This document shows positions 45,846 through 55,783 of a stretch of DNA of 64,000 nt, piece after piece (the stretch's first letter is position 1; every line of letters begins with the position of its first letter). The position numbers and the translations under genes were made by a program. This DNA comes from Herbinix sp. (GTDB taxonomy: Bacteria; Bacillota; Clostridia; Lachnospirales; Lachnospiraceae), in contig JAQZBN010000030.1 in assembly GCA_029238935.1 (NCBI GenBank), positions 1 to 64,000 on the forward strand, read 5' to 3'. The notes beneath the pieces were generated by a model that was not told the DNA's origin, searched no databases, and saw only the letters and a list, made by a program, of their open reading frames with translations.

Positions 45846-45881
45846 GTATATAATGACAGTTGATATAAAGGAGAGTAAACC

Positions 45882-47669
45882 ATGGCTGAATCTATGAAAG
45901 GCTTGCACAGAAGCCACAGATGTACTGAAGTATCGAAGAATAATATCGGTGAAGTCGTTACTGTGATGGGTTGGGTACAAAAAAGTCGTAATAAAGGTGG
46001 AATTATCTTTGTTGATCTGAGAGATCGTTCCGGGTTACTTCAGATTATATTTGAAGAGGGCGATGTTGGCAGTGAAGGTTTTGCAAAAGCAGAACGCTTA
46101 AGAAGTGAGTTTGTAATTGCAGTAATCGGAAAGGTAGAAGCACGTTCCGGAGCAGTGAATGAAAACCTTGCTACCGGTGATATAGAAATCAGAGCAACGG
46201 ATATCCGTATCTTATCAGAAGCAGATACCCCTCCATTCCAAATTGAAGAGGATTCTAAGACAAAGGAAGATTTAAGACTCAAATATCGTTATCTGGATTT
46301 AAGAAGACCGGATCTTCAGAAGAATTTAATCCTAAGAAGCAAGGTTGCAGTAATCACCCGTCAATTCTTAGCTGAAGAAGGTTTTTTAGAGATAGAAACC
46401 CCGATGTTGACCAAGAGTACCCCGGAAGGAGCCAGAGATTATCTGGTACCAAGCCGTGTACATCCTGGAAACTTTTATGCACTTCCCCAATCTCCACAGA
46501 TCTTTAAGCAGCTATTGATGTGCTCCGGTTATGACCGTTATTTCCAAATCGTAAAATGCTTCCGTGATGAAGACCTTCGTGCTGACAGACAGCCGGAATT
46601 TACTCAAATTGATATGGAATTATCTTTCGTAGATGTGGATGATGTACTTGCAGTAAATGAGCGTTTACTCTACAGAATGTTTAAGGAAAGCATCGGAATA
46701 GAAGTTCCGCTTCCGATTCAAAGAATGACTTATGCGGAAGCAATGGATCGTTTTGGTTCTGATAAACCGGATATCCGCTTTGGATTGGAACTAAAGAATG
46801 TATCCGAGATAGTTAAAAGTTGTGGTTTTAGTGTATTTACCGGTGCTTTAGAGAAAGGCGGATCGGTTCGTGGTATCAATGTTACCGGACAAGCTGATAT
46901 GCCAAGAAAGAAAATAGATGCATTGGTCGATTACGCAAAAGATTTTGGAGCAAAAGGCCTTGCATATCTAGCAATCGCAGAAGATGGATCCTTTAAGTCT
47001 TCCTTTGCTAAATTCATGACCGAAGAGGAATTACAAGCCTTAGTAGCCGCGATGGAAGGAAAATCCGGAGACTTATTATTATTTGCTGCGGATGAAGATG
47101 ATGTAGTATTTGCAGTACTTGGTAATCTACGTCTTGAGATAGCAAGAAATCTTGGACTTTTAAAGAAGGATGAATATAAATTCCTCTGGGTAACAGAGTT
47201 CCCTCTTTTAGAATACTCCAAAGAAGAAGGAAGATATACAGCAAAGCATCATCCATTTACTATGCCAATGGATGAAGATCTTGCTTTATTAGAGACAGAT
47301 CCTGGTAAAGTAAGAGCAAAAGCTTATGATATCGTATTAAACGGAACTGAAATCGGTGGAGGTTCTGTCAGAATCTATCAAAGTGATGTACAGGAGAAGA
47401 TGTTTGAAGTACTTGGTTTTACGAAGGAAAGTGCTTACGAACGTTTTGGCTTCTTATTGAATGCATTCAAATACGGTGTTCCTCCTCATGCTGGTCTGGC
47501 ATACGGTTTGGATCGTCTTTTAATGTTGATGGCAAAAGAGGATAGTATCCGTGATGTTATCGCATTCCCTAAGGTGAAAGATGCTTCCTGTTTAATGACA
47601 GAAGCACCCAATGTTGTGGAAGAGAAACAACTTAAGGAATTGGGAGTAGCAATCGCAATCGAAGAATAA
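45882..47669 (+). CDS. aspS: Aspartyl-tRNA synthetase, bacterial type
   Basis: 595 residues, the long bacterial form. N-terminal OB fold (VMGWVQKSRNKGGIIFVDLRD), class II motif 2 (FRDEDLRADRQPEFTQID), the bacterial insertion domain around residues 290-420, and motif 3 (AYGLDRLLMLM) are present. It charges tRNA-Asp. GGAGAG precedes ATG 45882. DUF1294 follows closely. Confidence 0.96.
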   Translation: MAESMKGLHRSHRCTEVSKNNIGEVVTVMGWVQKSRNKGGIIFVDLRDRSGLLQIIFEEGDVGSEGFAKAERLRSEFVIAVIGKVEARSGAVNENLATGDIEIRATDIRILSEADTPPFQIEEDSKTKEDLRLKYRYLDLRRPDLQKNLILRSKVAVITRQFLAEEGFLEIETPMLTKSTPEGARDYLVPSRVHPGNFYALPQSPQIFKQLLMCSGYDRYFQIVKCFRDEDLRADRQPEFTQIDMELSFVDVDDVLAVNERLLYRMFKESIGIEVPLPIQRMTYAEAMDRFGSDKPDIRFGLELKNVSEIVKSCGFSVFTGALEKGGSVRGINVTGQADMPRKKIDALVDYAKDFGAKGLAYLAIAEDGSFKSSFAKFMTEEELQALVAAMEGKSGDLLLFAADEDDVVFAVLGNLRLEIARNLGLLKKDEYKFLWVTEFPLLEYSKEEGRYTAKHHPFTMPMDEDLALLETDPGKVRAKAYDIVLNGTEIGGGSVRIYQSDVQEKMFEVLGFTKESAYERFGFLLNAFKYGVPPHAGLAYGLDRLLMLMAKEDSIRDVIAFPKVKDASCLMTEAPNVVEEKQLKELGVAIAIEE

Positions 47670-47693
47670 GAATAAGTTGGAAAGGACATCTTG

Positions 47694-47990
47694 ATGGAAT
47701 ACTTCATTTACCTCGCGCTTTTTTATATCATAATTGTAACGATAGCGGGTTTTACCTTCATGGGTGTCGATAAACAACGAGCAAGAAAGAATGGGTGGCG
47801 CATCTCTGAGCGCACCCTTCTTTTATTAGCTTTAATCGGCGGAGGTATAGGATCCTTCCTGGGTATGCGTTATTTTCACCACAAAACAAAACATACAAGA
47901 TTCGTCATTCTCTTACCCTTGACTGCTATTATTGATATCGTACTTGTTATAAAATTGCTTAGCTACTTAGGAAATATCTTAGGATCATAA
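47694..47990 (+). CDS. DUF1294 family membrane protein
   Basis: 98 residues with three membrane segments. The family core GVDKQRARKNGWRISERTLL and GGGIGSFLGMRYFHHKTKH are intact. Function is not established. A TTG at 47691 is in frame, but AAAGGA (47681-47686) supports ATG 47694. It is probably co-transcribed with aspS, 24 bases upstream. Confidence 0.88.
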   Translation: MEYFIYLALFYIIIVTIAGFTFMGVDKQRARKNGWRISERTLLLLALIGGGIGSFLGMRYFHHKTKHTRFVILLPLTAIIDIVLVIKLLSYLGNILGS

Positions 47991-48046
47991 AGTATGTCAT
48001 CCAAGCGAAAGCGTTATGTGAAGAAACGATATTCGGTTTTACGATA

Positions 48047-48195
48047 ATGCAAATGATTATGTAAATAACGAATTATGTAAATAAAGAATGATACAAATAA
48101 AATTATGCATATAAATTATGCAAATAAATTATTCAAATAAATTATTCAAATAAAATTATGTACATAAAATTATGCATATAAAATTAAGCAAATTA
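48047..48195 (+). repeat. Degenerate AT-rich tandem repeats
   Basis: A run of variants of AAATAAATTATGC, 13-15 nt apart, about ten copies. It follows the DUF1294 gene in a 473-base gap. Its composition, almost only A and T, resembles the argC leader repeat in style but not sequence. Confidence 0.7.
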
Positions 48196-48257
48196 GCGAA
48201 GCATAAATATTGAATTGATTTTACACTTTCAATAATTATGATAAGGTAACTATAAAA

Positions 48258-48308
48258 AATACACTTCAAATATCAGACAGAAAGTCTATATTTGAGGTGT
48301 ATTTTTTT
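48258..48308 (+). terminator. Intrinsic terminator
   Basis: A 17-bp stem AAATACACTTCAAATAT (48258-48274) with 48288-48304, one G-U pair, and T residues to 48308. Confidence 0.85.
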
Positions 48309-48328
48309 AATACCATCTTCTTCCACTC

Positions 48329-48357
48329 TTGACAAATTTATATTGATTTGATATCAT
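48329..48357 (+). promoter_or_regulatory. Sigma-A promoter of SSS symporter gene
   Basis: TTGACA at 48329-48334 and TATCAT at 48352-48357 with a 17-bp spacer. Transcription would start near 48364, inside a palindromic repeat. Confidence 0.75.
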
Positions 48358-48358
48358 T

Positions 48359-48396
48359 GCTTTAAAGCGCAAAGCTTTAAAGCGTCGAAGCTTTAA
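48359..48396 (+). promoter_or_regulatory. GCTTTAAAGC palindrome pair at the start site
   Basis: The 10-bp palindrome GCTTTAAAGC occurs at 48359-48368 and 48374-48383, with a third partial copy (AAGCTTTAATGC) after it. Copies are 15 bp apart and overlap the expected start, consistent with an operator for cooperative binding or a folded leader. Confidence 0.55.
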
Positions 48397-48463
48397 TGCA
48401 ATAAAGCAATAATAACAATCAAATGAAAAGAGAAAGCAGGGAAAATCTGTGGGAGGTAACTAA

Positions 48464-49990
48464 ATGGTTGAAAAACTGGTGTTATTGGTCGTATTTTTTA
48501 TTATTATGATCATGGTTGGAGTCTATGCCAGAAGACATGCGACAAATGTAGGAGATTTTGTTTTAGGGGGACGAAGTGTAGGTCCATGGCTGACAGCTTT
48601 TGCTTATGGAACCTCATATTTTTCTGCGGTTGTATTTGTAGGATATGCTGGTCAGTTTGGATGGAAATATGGAATTGCATCCACCTGGATTGGACTTGGT
48701 AATGCATTTATCGGAAGTCTACTTGCCTGGGTGGTTTTAGGTCGCCGTACCCGTGTTATGACCAATCATCTGAAATCGTCAACTATGCCTGATTTTTTTG
48801 GAAATAGATATCATAGTAAAGCTTTAAAGATTGTTGCTTCCGCAATTGCATTTGTGTTCTTGGTTCCTTATACAGCTTCTGTTTATAATGGTCTTTCCAG
48901 ATTGTTTGGAATGGCGTTTGATATTCCATATTGGGTATGTGTTGTGGCGATGGCTGCCTTAACAGGAGTTTATGTAATTCTTGGTGGTTATATGGCAACA
49001 GCAATCAATGATTTTATTCAAGGTATCGTCATGTTATTCGGAATCATCGCTGTAATCGTTTCCATATTAAATGGCCAGGGAGGATTTACGGAAGCAATTG
49101 GTAATCTGGCACAGTTAGAAAGCGATATTCCTGTTACTATGGGACAACCGGGGGCTTTTACATCATTCTTTGGCCCTGACCCAATGAATCTTCTGGGTGT
49201 TGTTATCCTCACTTCATTGGGAACCTGGGGACTTCCTCAGATGGTACATAAATTCTATACAATTAATAACGAAAAATCTATAAAGACAGGTACGATAGTC
49301 TCCACTGTATTTGCTGTCATCATCTCAGGAGGATGCTATTTTCTTGGAGGTTTCGGTAGATTATTCGATAACCCAACCATTCATAAAGAGGGTGGAGCAG
49401 TCATGTTCGATGCCATTGTACCCTTCATGTTATCATCCCTTTCCGATCTTTTAATCGGAATAGTAGTAATATTAGTACTTTCTGCTTCCATGTCAACCTT
49501 ATCCGCTTTAGTATTAACCTCCAGTTCCACACTGACGCTGGATTTCTTAAAAGATAATATTATCAAAAATATGAGTGAAAAGAAGCAGTTATTCATTATG
49601 AGAATTTTAATCGTATTCTTTATTGTTTTATCTGTTGTAATTGCTTTAGACCCTCCGACTTTTATTGCACAGCTGATGGGTATTTCCTGGGGTGCATTGG
49701 CAGGAGCTTTCTTAGCACCTTTCTTATACGGATTGTATTGGAAGGGAGTTACGAGGGCAGCAGTTTGGGCTAGCTTTATATTTGGAGTTGGCATTACGGT
49801 ATCGAATATGTTCCTCAAATACATAGCATCGCCAATTAATGCGGGAGCACTGGCAATGATCACTGGACTCATTGTAGTACCGGTGGTAAGTTTCCTTAGT
49901 CCAAAACTGTCAAAGGAAAAAGTCAGAGAGATCTTTTCTTGTTACGATGAGACAGTGACTGTCCACAAAAAGAAGTCAATTCAGGAATAA
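48464..49990 (+). CDS. Sodium:solute symporter (SSS family)
   Basis: 508 residues with about 13 membrane helices. GDFVLGGRSVGPWLTAFAYG and GYMATAINDFIQGIVMLFG are SSS signatures; the C-terminal segment SASMSTLSALVLTSSS corresponds to the Na+-binding region. It imports an organic solute with Na+. GGGAGG precedes ATG 48464. It is transcribed separately from, but just upstream of, the arylacetate genes, so an aromatic amino acid or aryl acid is a reasonable guess at cargo. The related PutP and PanF transporters carry proline and pantothenate. Confidence 0.88.
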   Translation: MVEKLVLLVVFFIIMIMVGVYARRHATNVGDFVLGGRSVGPWLTAFAYGTSYFSAVVFVGYAGQFGWKYGIASTWIGLGNAFIGSLLAWVVLGRRTRVMTNHLKSSTMPDFFGNRYHSKALKIVASAIAFVFLVPYTASVYNGLSRLFGMAFDIPYWVCVVAMAALTGVYVILGGYMATAINDFIQGIVMLFGIIAVIVSILNGQGGFTEAIGNLAQLESDIPVTMGQPGAFTSFFGPDPMNLLGVVILTSLGTWGLPQMVHKFYTINNEKSIKTGTIVSTVFAVIISGGCYFLGGFGRLFDNPTIHKEGGAVMFDAIVPFMLSSLSDLLIGIVVILVLSASMSTLSALVLTSSSTLTLDFLKDNIIKNMSEKKQLFIMRILIVFFIVLSVVIALDPPTFIAQLMGISWGALAGAFLAPFLYGLYWKGVTRAAVWASFIFGVGITVSNMFLKYIASPINAGALAMITGLIVVPVVSFLSPKLSKEKVREIFSCYDETVTVHKKKSIQE

Positions 49991-50048
49991 GGAAGAGAGA
50001 ATATAAGATATTCAAGTGAATCATGCAGAAATCAACTTTGATTTTCTT

Positions 50049-50076
50049 GTGCCATATTTGTTAGAAAATATGGCAC
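50049..50076 (+). terminator. Hairpin after symporter gene
   Basis: GTGCCATATTT (50049-50059) and AAATATGGCAC (50066-50076), a perfect 11-bp stem. No U-tract follows, so read-through into paaK is possible. Confidence 0.5.
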
Positions 50077-50159
50077 TTGGCATGTCATAAATATTAAAAG
50101 TAAAGGAAGTTTAATCATTAAGTTCTTTTACAGTACAACATTTAAAGGGGGCAACCAAA

Positions 50160-51464
50160 TTGATTTGGGCAAAAGAAGAAACATTATCCAGGAAAGAAAT
50201 GGAGGAGCTTCAGTTAATAAGATTAAAGGAGACCGTTACGAGGATCTATGAAAAGGTTCCTGCTTATCGGGATAAAATGGACTTAGTGGGACTAAAGCCA
50301 GAGGATATCCAGAGTTTAAAGGATTTAGCACGGTTACCATTTACAAATAAACAAGATTTGAGGGATAATTACCCTTTTGGTTTATTTACCGTACCGAAAA
50401 AGGATTTGGTTCGTGTTCATGCATCCTCGGGAACTACGGGAAAACCTACCGTAGTCGGATATACAAAAAAGGACTTAAAGACCTGGACAGAATGTGTATC
50501 AAGAATTGCAGCAATGGGTGGTGCTACGGAGGAAGATGTAGCTCAGATTTGCTTTGGATACGGTATGTTTACCGGGGCTCTTGGACTTCATTATGGTCTA
50601 GAAAATTTAGGTGCCAGTGTCTGTCCCACCTCGTCCGGAAATACGCAAAAACAAATTATGTATATGCAAGATTTTGAAACCAGCTTACTGGTAGCTACAC
50701 CTTCCTATGCGCTACATATTGGTGAAGTTGCAAAGCAAATGGGACTGGATCCGGCAACGGATTTGAAGGTTAAGATAGGATTGGTCGGCGGTGAAGGAAT
50801 GACGGAACCGATGCGTCAGGAGATGTATAAAATCTGGGGTGAGGATTTTAAAGTTACACAGAATTACGGAATGAGTGAATTGATTGGCCCAGGTGTATCC
50901 GGTGAATGTCTTGAATTATGCGGAATGCACATCAACGAAGATCATTTTATTCCAGAAATCATCGATTCTGAGACAGGAGAAGTTCTTCCTCCCGGTGAAA
51001 AAGGAGAATTGGTTATTACCTGTATCACCAAGGAAGCGCTGCCCCTAATCCGTTACCGGACGAAGGACATCTCAAGGCTGATGTATGAACCCTGTAAATG
51101 TGGCAGAACTACAGTAAGAATGGAGAATCTCTCCGGTCGCTCCGATGATATGCTAATCATCCGTGGTGTAAATGTATTCCCATCTCAAATAGAAGAAGTA
51201 TTACTAAAAGTTCCGGAGATAGGTGCTCATTATGAGATCTTGGTAGATCGGAAAAATCATTTAGATACTATGGAGATTAAAGTTGAGTTGGCAGATGAGT
51301 CCCTACTTGATTCTTATGCGAAACTTGGTGAACTGGAGAAGAAAATTAAAAACAGCTTAAGGGTTGTGCTTGGTATTGATGCTGTGATAAAATTGGTAAC
51401 ACCTAGAAGCTTACAGCGATTTGAAGGGAAAGCGAAGAGAGTAACCGACTTAAGAAAATTATAA
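50160..51464 (+). CDS. paaK: Phenylacetate--CoA ligase, copy 1
   Basis: 434 residues of the AMP-forming ligase family. P-loop [16 protein letters not shown], the YGMSE aryl-AMP motif, and the C-terminal [17 protein letters not shown] and RFEGKAKRV are intact. PaaK links phenylacetate to CoA; in fermenters the reverse reaction can make ATP from arylacetyl-CoA. The TTG start is supported by AAAGGGGG eight bases upstream and by alignment with the ATG-started paralogue at 54485 (IWAKEET vs IWNETKE). It is followed by iorA after 63 bases. Confidence 0.93.
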   Translation: MIWAKEETLSRKEMEELQLIRLKETVTRIYEKVPAYRDKMDLVGLKPEDIQSLKDLARLPFTNKQDLRDNYPFGLFTVPKKDLVRVHASSGTTGKPTVVGYTKKDLKTWTECVSRIAAMGGATEEDVAQICFGYGMFTGALGLHYGLENLGASVCPTSSGNTQKQIMYMQDFETSLLVATPSYALHIGEVAKQMGLDPATDLKVKIGLVGGEGMTEPMRQEMYKIWGEDFKVTQNYGMSELIGPGVSGECLELCGMHINEDHFIPEIIDSETGEVLPPGEKGELVITCITKEALPLIRYRTKDISRLMYEPCKCGRTTVRMENLSGRSDDMLIIRGVNVFPSQIEEVLLKVPEIGAHYEILVDRKNHLDTMEIKVELADESLLDSYAKLGELEKKIKNSLRVVLGIDAVIKLVTPRSLQRFEGKAKRVTDLRKL

Positions 51465-51527
51465 TAACAAATCAATCAACATACGTAAACTTTACGAAGA
51501 ACGGAAGAATGAAAGGAGTTTTACATA

Positions 51528-53270
51528 GTGTCTAAGAGAGAAATTATGCTTGGTAACGAGGCTTTTGCCCGTGGTGCTTATGAAGCAGGCTGCAAATTAT
51601 CAGCTGCCTATCCCGGTACACCCAGTACGGAAATAAGCGAGAATATTGTAAAATATGATGAGATTTATTCAGAATGGTCACCAAATGAGAAGGTTGCCAT
51701 GGAAGTAGCCATCGGAGCATCGATCAGCGGTGTTAGAGCCCTGGCATCCATGAAACACGTAGGTTTAAATGTAGCATCTGATCCACTTTTTACGGTAGCT
51801 TATTCTGGAGTAAATGCAGGTCTGGTTATTATCGTGGCCGATGACCCGGGATTATATAGCTCACAGAATGAACAGGATACCAGAGCCGTTGCAAGAGCTG
51901 CGAAGGTTCCTGTAATAGAACCATCGGACAGCCAAGAAGCGAAGGAATTCGTTAAATATGCATTTGAATTAAGTGAAACCTATGATAAACCGGTTATTGT
52001 AAGAAGTACCACCCGTTTATCCCATTCCCAGGGTATGGTTGAATTAAATGATAGAAATGAAATCGAAGATAAACCCTACGTAAAAGACATCACTAAGAAT
52101 GTTATGATGCCCGGAAATGCAAAGAACCGTCATGTAATCGTGGAGCAGAAAGAACTGGAGATCATCAGAGACAGCTACGATTTTCCGATTAATAAGGTAG
52201 AATATAAGGATTTAAAGATAGGTGTTATCACCTCCGGTATTCCTTATCAATATGTAAAAGAAGCTCTTCCGAATGCCTCTGTCTTAAAGTTGGGATTAAT
52301 TAATCCACTTCCTAGAAAGCTAATCGAAGAGTTCGCTTCCAAGGTTGATACTTTATATATTGTGGAAGAGTTAGATCCAATTATTGAGGAGCAAGTAAAA
52401 TCTTGGGGTATCAAAGTCATCGGTAAAGAGATTCTTACCATTCAGGGTGAATACTCAGCTAACTTACTAAGAAAAGCAATTTTAGGGGAGCAACTAGAAT
52501 TAAAACCAGCAGCCGCAGCTCCGAACAGACCACCAATTCTATGTCCGGGATGTCCACATAGAAGTGTTTATTCTGTTTTGAATAAGCTTAAAATTCATGG
52601 TGCAGGTGATATCGGTTGCTATACACTGGGAGCAGTAGCACCACTAAGTGTAATAGATACTACAATTTGTATGGGAGCAAGTATTTCATCCCTTCATGGA
52701 ATGGAAAAAGCGAAGGGGAAGGATTATATTAAGAACTGGGTTGCAGTTATTGGCGATTCTACCTTTATGCATACCGGTATCAACTCCTTGATTAATATGG
52801 TATATAACAAAGGTACTGGAACCGTGATGATTCTGGACAATTCTACTACCGGTATGACCGGTCATCAGGATCATGCAGCAACCGGCAAGACCTTAAAGGG
52901 AGAACCGACTTACTCTGTTGATATTGCAGAGCTTTGTAAAGCAGTTGGTGTCAAGCACGTTTATGTGGTGAACGCTTTTGATGTGAATACGTTAGAGAAA
53001 ACGATTAAAGAAGCTACAGCTCTTGATGAAGTTGCAGTCATTATTGCTCAGTCTCCTTGTGTATTATTAAATAAAAAACAAGCAACAAAGCAATATCGTA
53101 TAGAATTGGAAGCATGTAAAAAGTGTAATATGTGTATGAAACCGGGATGTCCTGCCATTACAAAGAAAGAAAATGGCGATATCGTAATCAATGATACCAT
53201 GTGCAACGGCTGTGGACTGTGTGAAACTATGTGTAAGTCTCATGCAATTCAACCGGTTCAAGTAGGATAG
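51528..53270 (+). CDS. iorA: Indolepyruvate:ferredoxin oxidoreductase, alpha subunit
   Basis: 580 residues. An N-terminal pyrimidine-binding domain (FARGAYEAGCKLSAAYPGTPS), a thiamine-diphosphate domain (GDIGCYTLG, then GDSTFMHTG), and a C-terminal dicluster ferredoxin segment (CKKCNMCMKPGCP and CNGCGLCETMCKS). It oxidatively decarboxylates arylpyruvates (from Phe, Tyr, Trp) to arylacetyl-CoA, reducing ferredoxin. GTG start 51528 with AAAGGAG upstream. The gamma subunit gene begins ten bases after its stop, and PaaK ligases lie on both sides. Confidence 0.95.
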   Translation: MSKREIMLGNEAFARGAYEAGCKLSAAYPGTPSTEISENIVKYDEIYSEWSPNEKVAMEVAIGASISGVRALASMKHVGLNVASDPLFTVAYSGVNAGLVIIVADDPGLYSSQNEQDTRAVARAAKVPVIEPSDSQEAKEFVKYAFELSETYDKPVIVRSTTRLSHSQGMVELNDRNEIEDKPYVKDITKNVMMPGNAKNRHVIVEQKELEIIRDSYDFPINKVEYKDLKIGVITSGIPYQYVKEALPNASVLKLGLINPLPRKLIEEFASKVDTLYIVEELDPIIEEQVKSWGIKVIGKEILTIQGEYSANLLRKAILGEQLELKPAAAAPNRPPILCPGCPHRSVYSVLNKLKIHGAGDIGCYTLGAVAPLSVIDTTICMGASISSLHGMEKAKGKDYIKNWVAVIGDSTFMHTGINSLINMVYNKGTGTVMILDNSTTGMTGHQDHAATGKTLKGEPTYSVDIAELCKAVGVKHVYVVNAFDVNTLEKTIKEATALDEVAVIIAQSPCVLLNKKQATKQYRIELEACKKCNMCMKPGCPAITKKENGDIVINDTMCNGCGLCETMCKSHAIQPVQVG

Positions 53271-53280
53271 GAGGATACCC

Positions 53281-53856
53281 ATGGAGACAAAAAATATAAT
53301 GATCGTTGGTGTTGGTGGACAGGGTACCCTGCTTACCAGCAGAATACTCGGAGGTTTGGCAATTCATGCTGGCTATGATGTGAAGCTCTCAGAGGTGCAT
53401 GGAATGGCACAAAGAGGAGGTAGCGTTGTTACCTATGTTCGTTACGGTGATACTGTAAATGAACCAATTGTGGAAGAAGGTCAGGCGGATGTACTGATTG
53501 CCTTTGAACGACTGGAAGCGCTGCGTTATGCTCATTTCCTTAAGAAAGATGGAGTTATCATAGTAAATGATCAAAGAATTGATCCTATGCCTGTTGTTAT
53601 TGGAGCAGTAAAATATCCTGAAAACATCTTGGAAAATTTAGAACTAAGCAATAAAATATATAAGGTGGATGCAATTGAGGAAGCAAAAAAATTAGGAAAC
53701 AGCAGAGTATTTAATATCATCGTACTTGGCATTGCAGCGCAGCACATGGATTTTTCAGAAGAGGCATGGTTGACTGTAATAGAAAATACTGTTCCAGCAA
53801 AAACAATTGATATCAATAAGAAAGCATTCCAGGTGGGATATTATTTACACCAATAA
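53281..53856 (+). CDS. iorB: Indolepyruvate:ferredoxin oxidoreductase, beta subunit
   Basis: 191 residues. IVGVGGQGTLLTSRILGGLA at the start is the gamma-type CoA-binding domain of 2-oxoacid:ferredoxin oxidoreductases. EVHGMAQRGGSVVTYVRYG is conserved in IorB. It completes the IOR enzyme with the adjacent alpha subunit. AGGAGG precedes the ATG. A 206-base gap follows with no clear terminator. Confidence 0.94.
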   Translation: METKNIMIVGVGGQGTLLTSRILGGLAIHAGYDVKLSEVHGMAQRGGSVVTYVRYGDTVNEPIVEEGQADVLIAFERLEALRYAHFLKKDGVIIVNDQRIDPMPVVIGAVKYPENILENLELSNKIYKVDAIEEAKKLGNSRVFNIIVLGIAAQHMDFSEEAWLTVIENTVPAKTIDINKKAFQVGYYLHQ

Positions 53857-54062
53857 GGATGAAATGACTGAATAAATTTATAGGTTAAGCGGCGATTCGT
53901 AAGTAATAAAACAAAGTTATATTGAGTTATTATTATCTTACAGTAACCTGGTTGACACATTAGGACTATTGCGGTTTTTAATTATAACCATTCGCTATAC
54001 CTAAATATAGTAGAAAATTACATTTATATCATTATTTATATTACTGAAAGGGAGGTATTACT

Positions 54063-54485
54063 ATGATTAAACAGCTTTCCGTATTTGTACAGAATGAAAT
54101 AGGAAGCCTGGCAGGAGTTACAACAGTACTTAAGGAAAACAATATTAATTTAAGAGCTATTGCATCCTTTGATACACCGGAATTTGCAATTCTTCGAATG
54201 GTAGTGGATGATCCTGAAAAAGCAAAGAAGTATTTAACCGATAATGGTTTTGCTGTAAAGATGTCAGAAGCAGTCGCAGTTGAACTGGAAGATAGACCCG
54301 GAGAATTGGACCGGATGCTGCACACCATAGCAGATGCCAAGCTGGGTGTAAATTATATTTACTCGATTGTATTACGTAGTGGAAAAGTTCCTTTGATGAT
54401 TGTAAATACGGAGGATCTCGTAAAAACAGCAGCAGTTCTAACGGAAAGCGGTTTTATAGTTGCAGAACAGGAGGATATGAAGTAA
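54063..54485 (+). CDS. Tandem ACT domain protein, copy 1
   Basis: 140 residues forming two ACT domains. The first starts [21 protein letters not shown], the second [20 protein letters not shown] domains bind amino acids and regulate enzymes. Such proteins are often encoded with paaK-type ligases and may sense aromatic amino acids. GGGAGG precedes the ATG. The stop TAA overlaps the start of the second paaK by one base (TAATG), so translation is coupled. Confidence 0.9.
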   Translation: MIKQLSVFVQNEIGSLAGVTTVLKENNINLRAIASFDTPEFAILRMVVDDPEKAKKYLTDNGFAVKMSEAVAVELEDRPGELDRMLHTIADAKLGVNYIYSIVLRSGKVPLMIVNTEDLVKTAAVLTESGFIVAEQEDMK

Positions 54486-55783
54486 TGATTTGGAATGAGA
54501 CAAAAGAATGCATGAGCCGTGATGAAATACGGAATTTGCAGGGAGCCAGACTCAAAAAAATGGTCAGCCGTGTCTACCATAACGTGGAATTCTATCGCAA
54601 GAAGATGCAAGAGATGGGTTTAGAACCGGGTGATATTAACAGTATAGAGGATATAAAAAAACTTCCCTTTACAACAAAAAGTGATTTAAGGGATAGTTAT
54701 CCCTTTGGCTTATTTGCAGTCCCTCAGTCTGAGGTTGTTCGCTTGCATGCATCCTCTGGTACTACCGGTAAAGCTACTGTTGTTGGTTATACCAGAAGGG
54801 ATATAGAAAATTGGCAGGAATGTGTTGCCAGAGTACTTGCCATGGCTGGGATCGGAGCTCATGATAAAATCCAAGTTGCTTATGGATATGGATTATTTAC
54901 CGGAGGATTAGGACTTCATTATGGTGCGGAAAACCTTGGTGCAACTGTAATCCCGATGTCGACTGGAAATACACAGAAACTGATTACGATGATGGAGGAC
55001 TTTGGGGCCACTGCGATTGCTTGTACCCCTTCATACCTGTTACATATTGCAGAAACCTTAGAAGAGGCTGGACGTCTTGATAAAATACAATTAAAAGCTG
55101 CTATCTGCGGAGCTGAGCCTTGGACAGATAATATGAGAAATGAAATTGAGACCAAACTCAACTTAAAAGCTTATGACATTTATGGCCTTAGTGAGATTAT
55201 GGGTCCAGGCGTTGCAGCAGACTGCGAGTATCATAGGGGACTTCATGTATATGAAGATCACTTTGTTCCGGAGATTATTAATCCTGAGACCTTGGAACCA
55301 TGCAAAGAGGGTGAAATTGGTGAGTTGGTATTTACTACGATCACTAAGGAAGCACTGCCGTTATTCCGTTATCGTACCAGAGATTTAACCAGCATTACTT
55401 ACGAAAAATGTGAATGTGGAAGAACCCATGCCCGTATCTCAAGATTTAAAGGTAGATCCGATGATATGTTAATTATACGAGGAGTTAATGTATTCCCATC
55501 CCAGGTTGAATCAGCTTTATTGGAAATGGGAGAGGTTAGTCCTCATTATATGCTAATCGTAGATCGTGTTAATAATTTAGACGTTTTAGAGGTTCAAGTA
55601 GAAGTAGAAGAGCGCTTCTTCTCCGATGAAATTAAAGAACTTGAAAATCTGACCAAGAAAATATCCCATGTTCTTCAGTCTGCATTAGGACTTGCAGTAA
55701 AAGTAAAACTTGTTGAGCCAAAGACGATACAGAGAAGTGAAGGGAAAGCGAAACGTGTTATAGACCGTAGAAAACTTGTCTAG
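54485..55783 (+). CDS. paaK: Phenylacetate--CoA ligase, copy 2
   Basis: 432 residues, closely similar to the copy at 50160. [21 protein letters not shown] and [17 protein letters not shown] are present; Pro after the P-loop is Ala here. The two copies may differ in preference for phenyl-, hydroxyphenyl- or indoleacetate. Its start is fused to the end of the ACT gene. The end of the gene, encoding [10 protein letters not shown], lies inside a tandem repeat that continues into the gap downstream. Confidence 0.93.
   Translation: MIWNETKECMSRDEIRNLQGARLKKMVSRVYHNVEFYRKKMQEMGLEPGDINSIEDIKKLPFTTKSDLRDSYPFGLFAVPQSEVVRLHASSGTTGKATVVGYTRRDIENWQECVARVLAMAGIGAHDKIQVAYGYGLFTGGLGLHYGAENLGATVIPMSTGNTQKLITMMEDFGATAIACTPSYLLHIAETLEEAGRLDKIQLKAAICGAEPWTDNMRNEIETKLNLKAYDIYGLSEIMGPGVAADCEYHRGLHVYEDHFVPEIINPETLEPCKEGEIGELVFTTITKEALPLFRYRTRDLTSITYEKCECGRTHARISRFKGRSDDMLIIRGVNVFPSQVESALLEMGEVSPHYMLIVDRVNNLDVLEVQVEVEERFFSDEIKELENLTKKISHVLQSALGLAVKVKLVEPKTIQRSEGKAKRVIDRRKLV

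Noticed and set aside
45739..45881. T-box leader of aspS
   Set aside because: No AGGGTGG-type T-box sequence and no specifier-loop architecture.
47014..47256. Minus-strand frames inside aspS
   Set aside because: They are shadows of a highly conserved synthetase frame with no upstream ribosome site.
48047..48195. Possible CRISPR array or replication origin iterons
   Set aside because: Units are imperfect and contiguous. There is no dnaA, rep gene or DnaA-box cluster nearby.
53952..53988. Promoter before the first ACT gene
   Set aside because: TTGACA at 53952 has no -10 box at acceptable spacing; the nearest TATAAC is 25 bp away.
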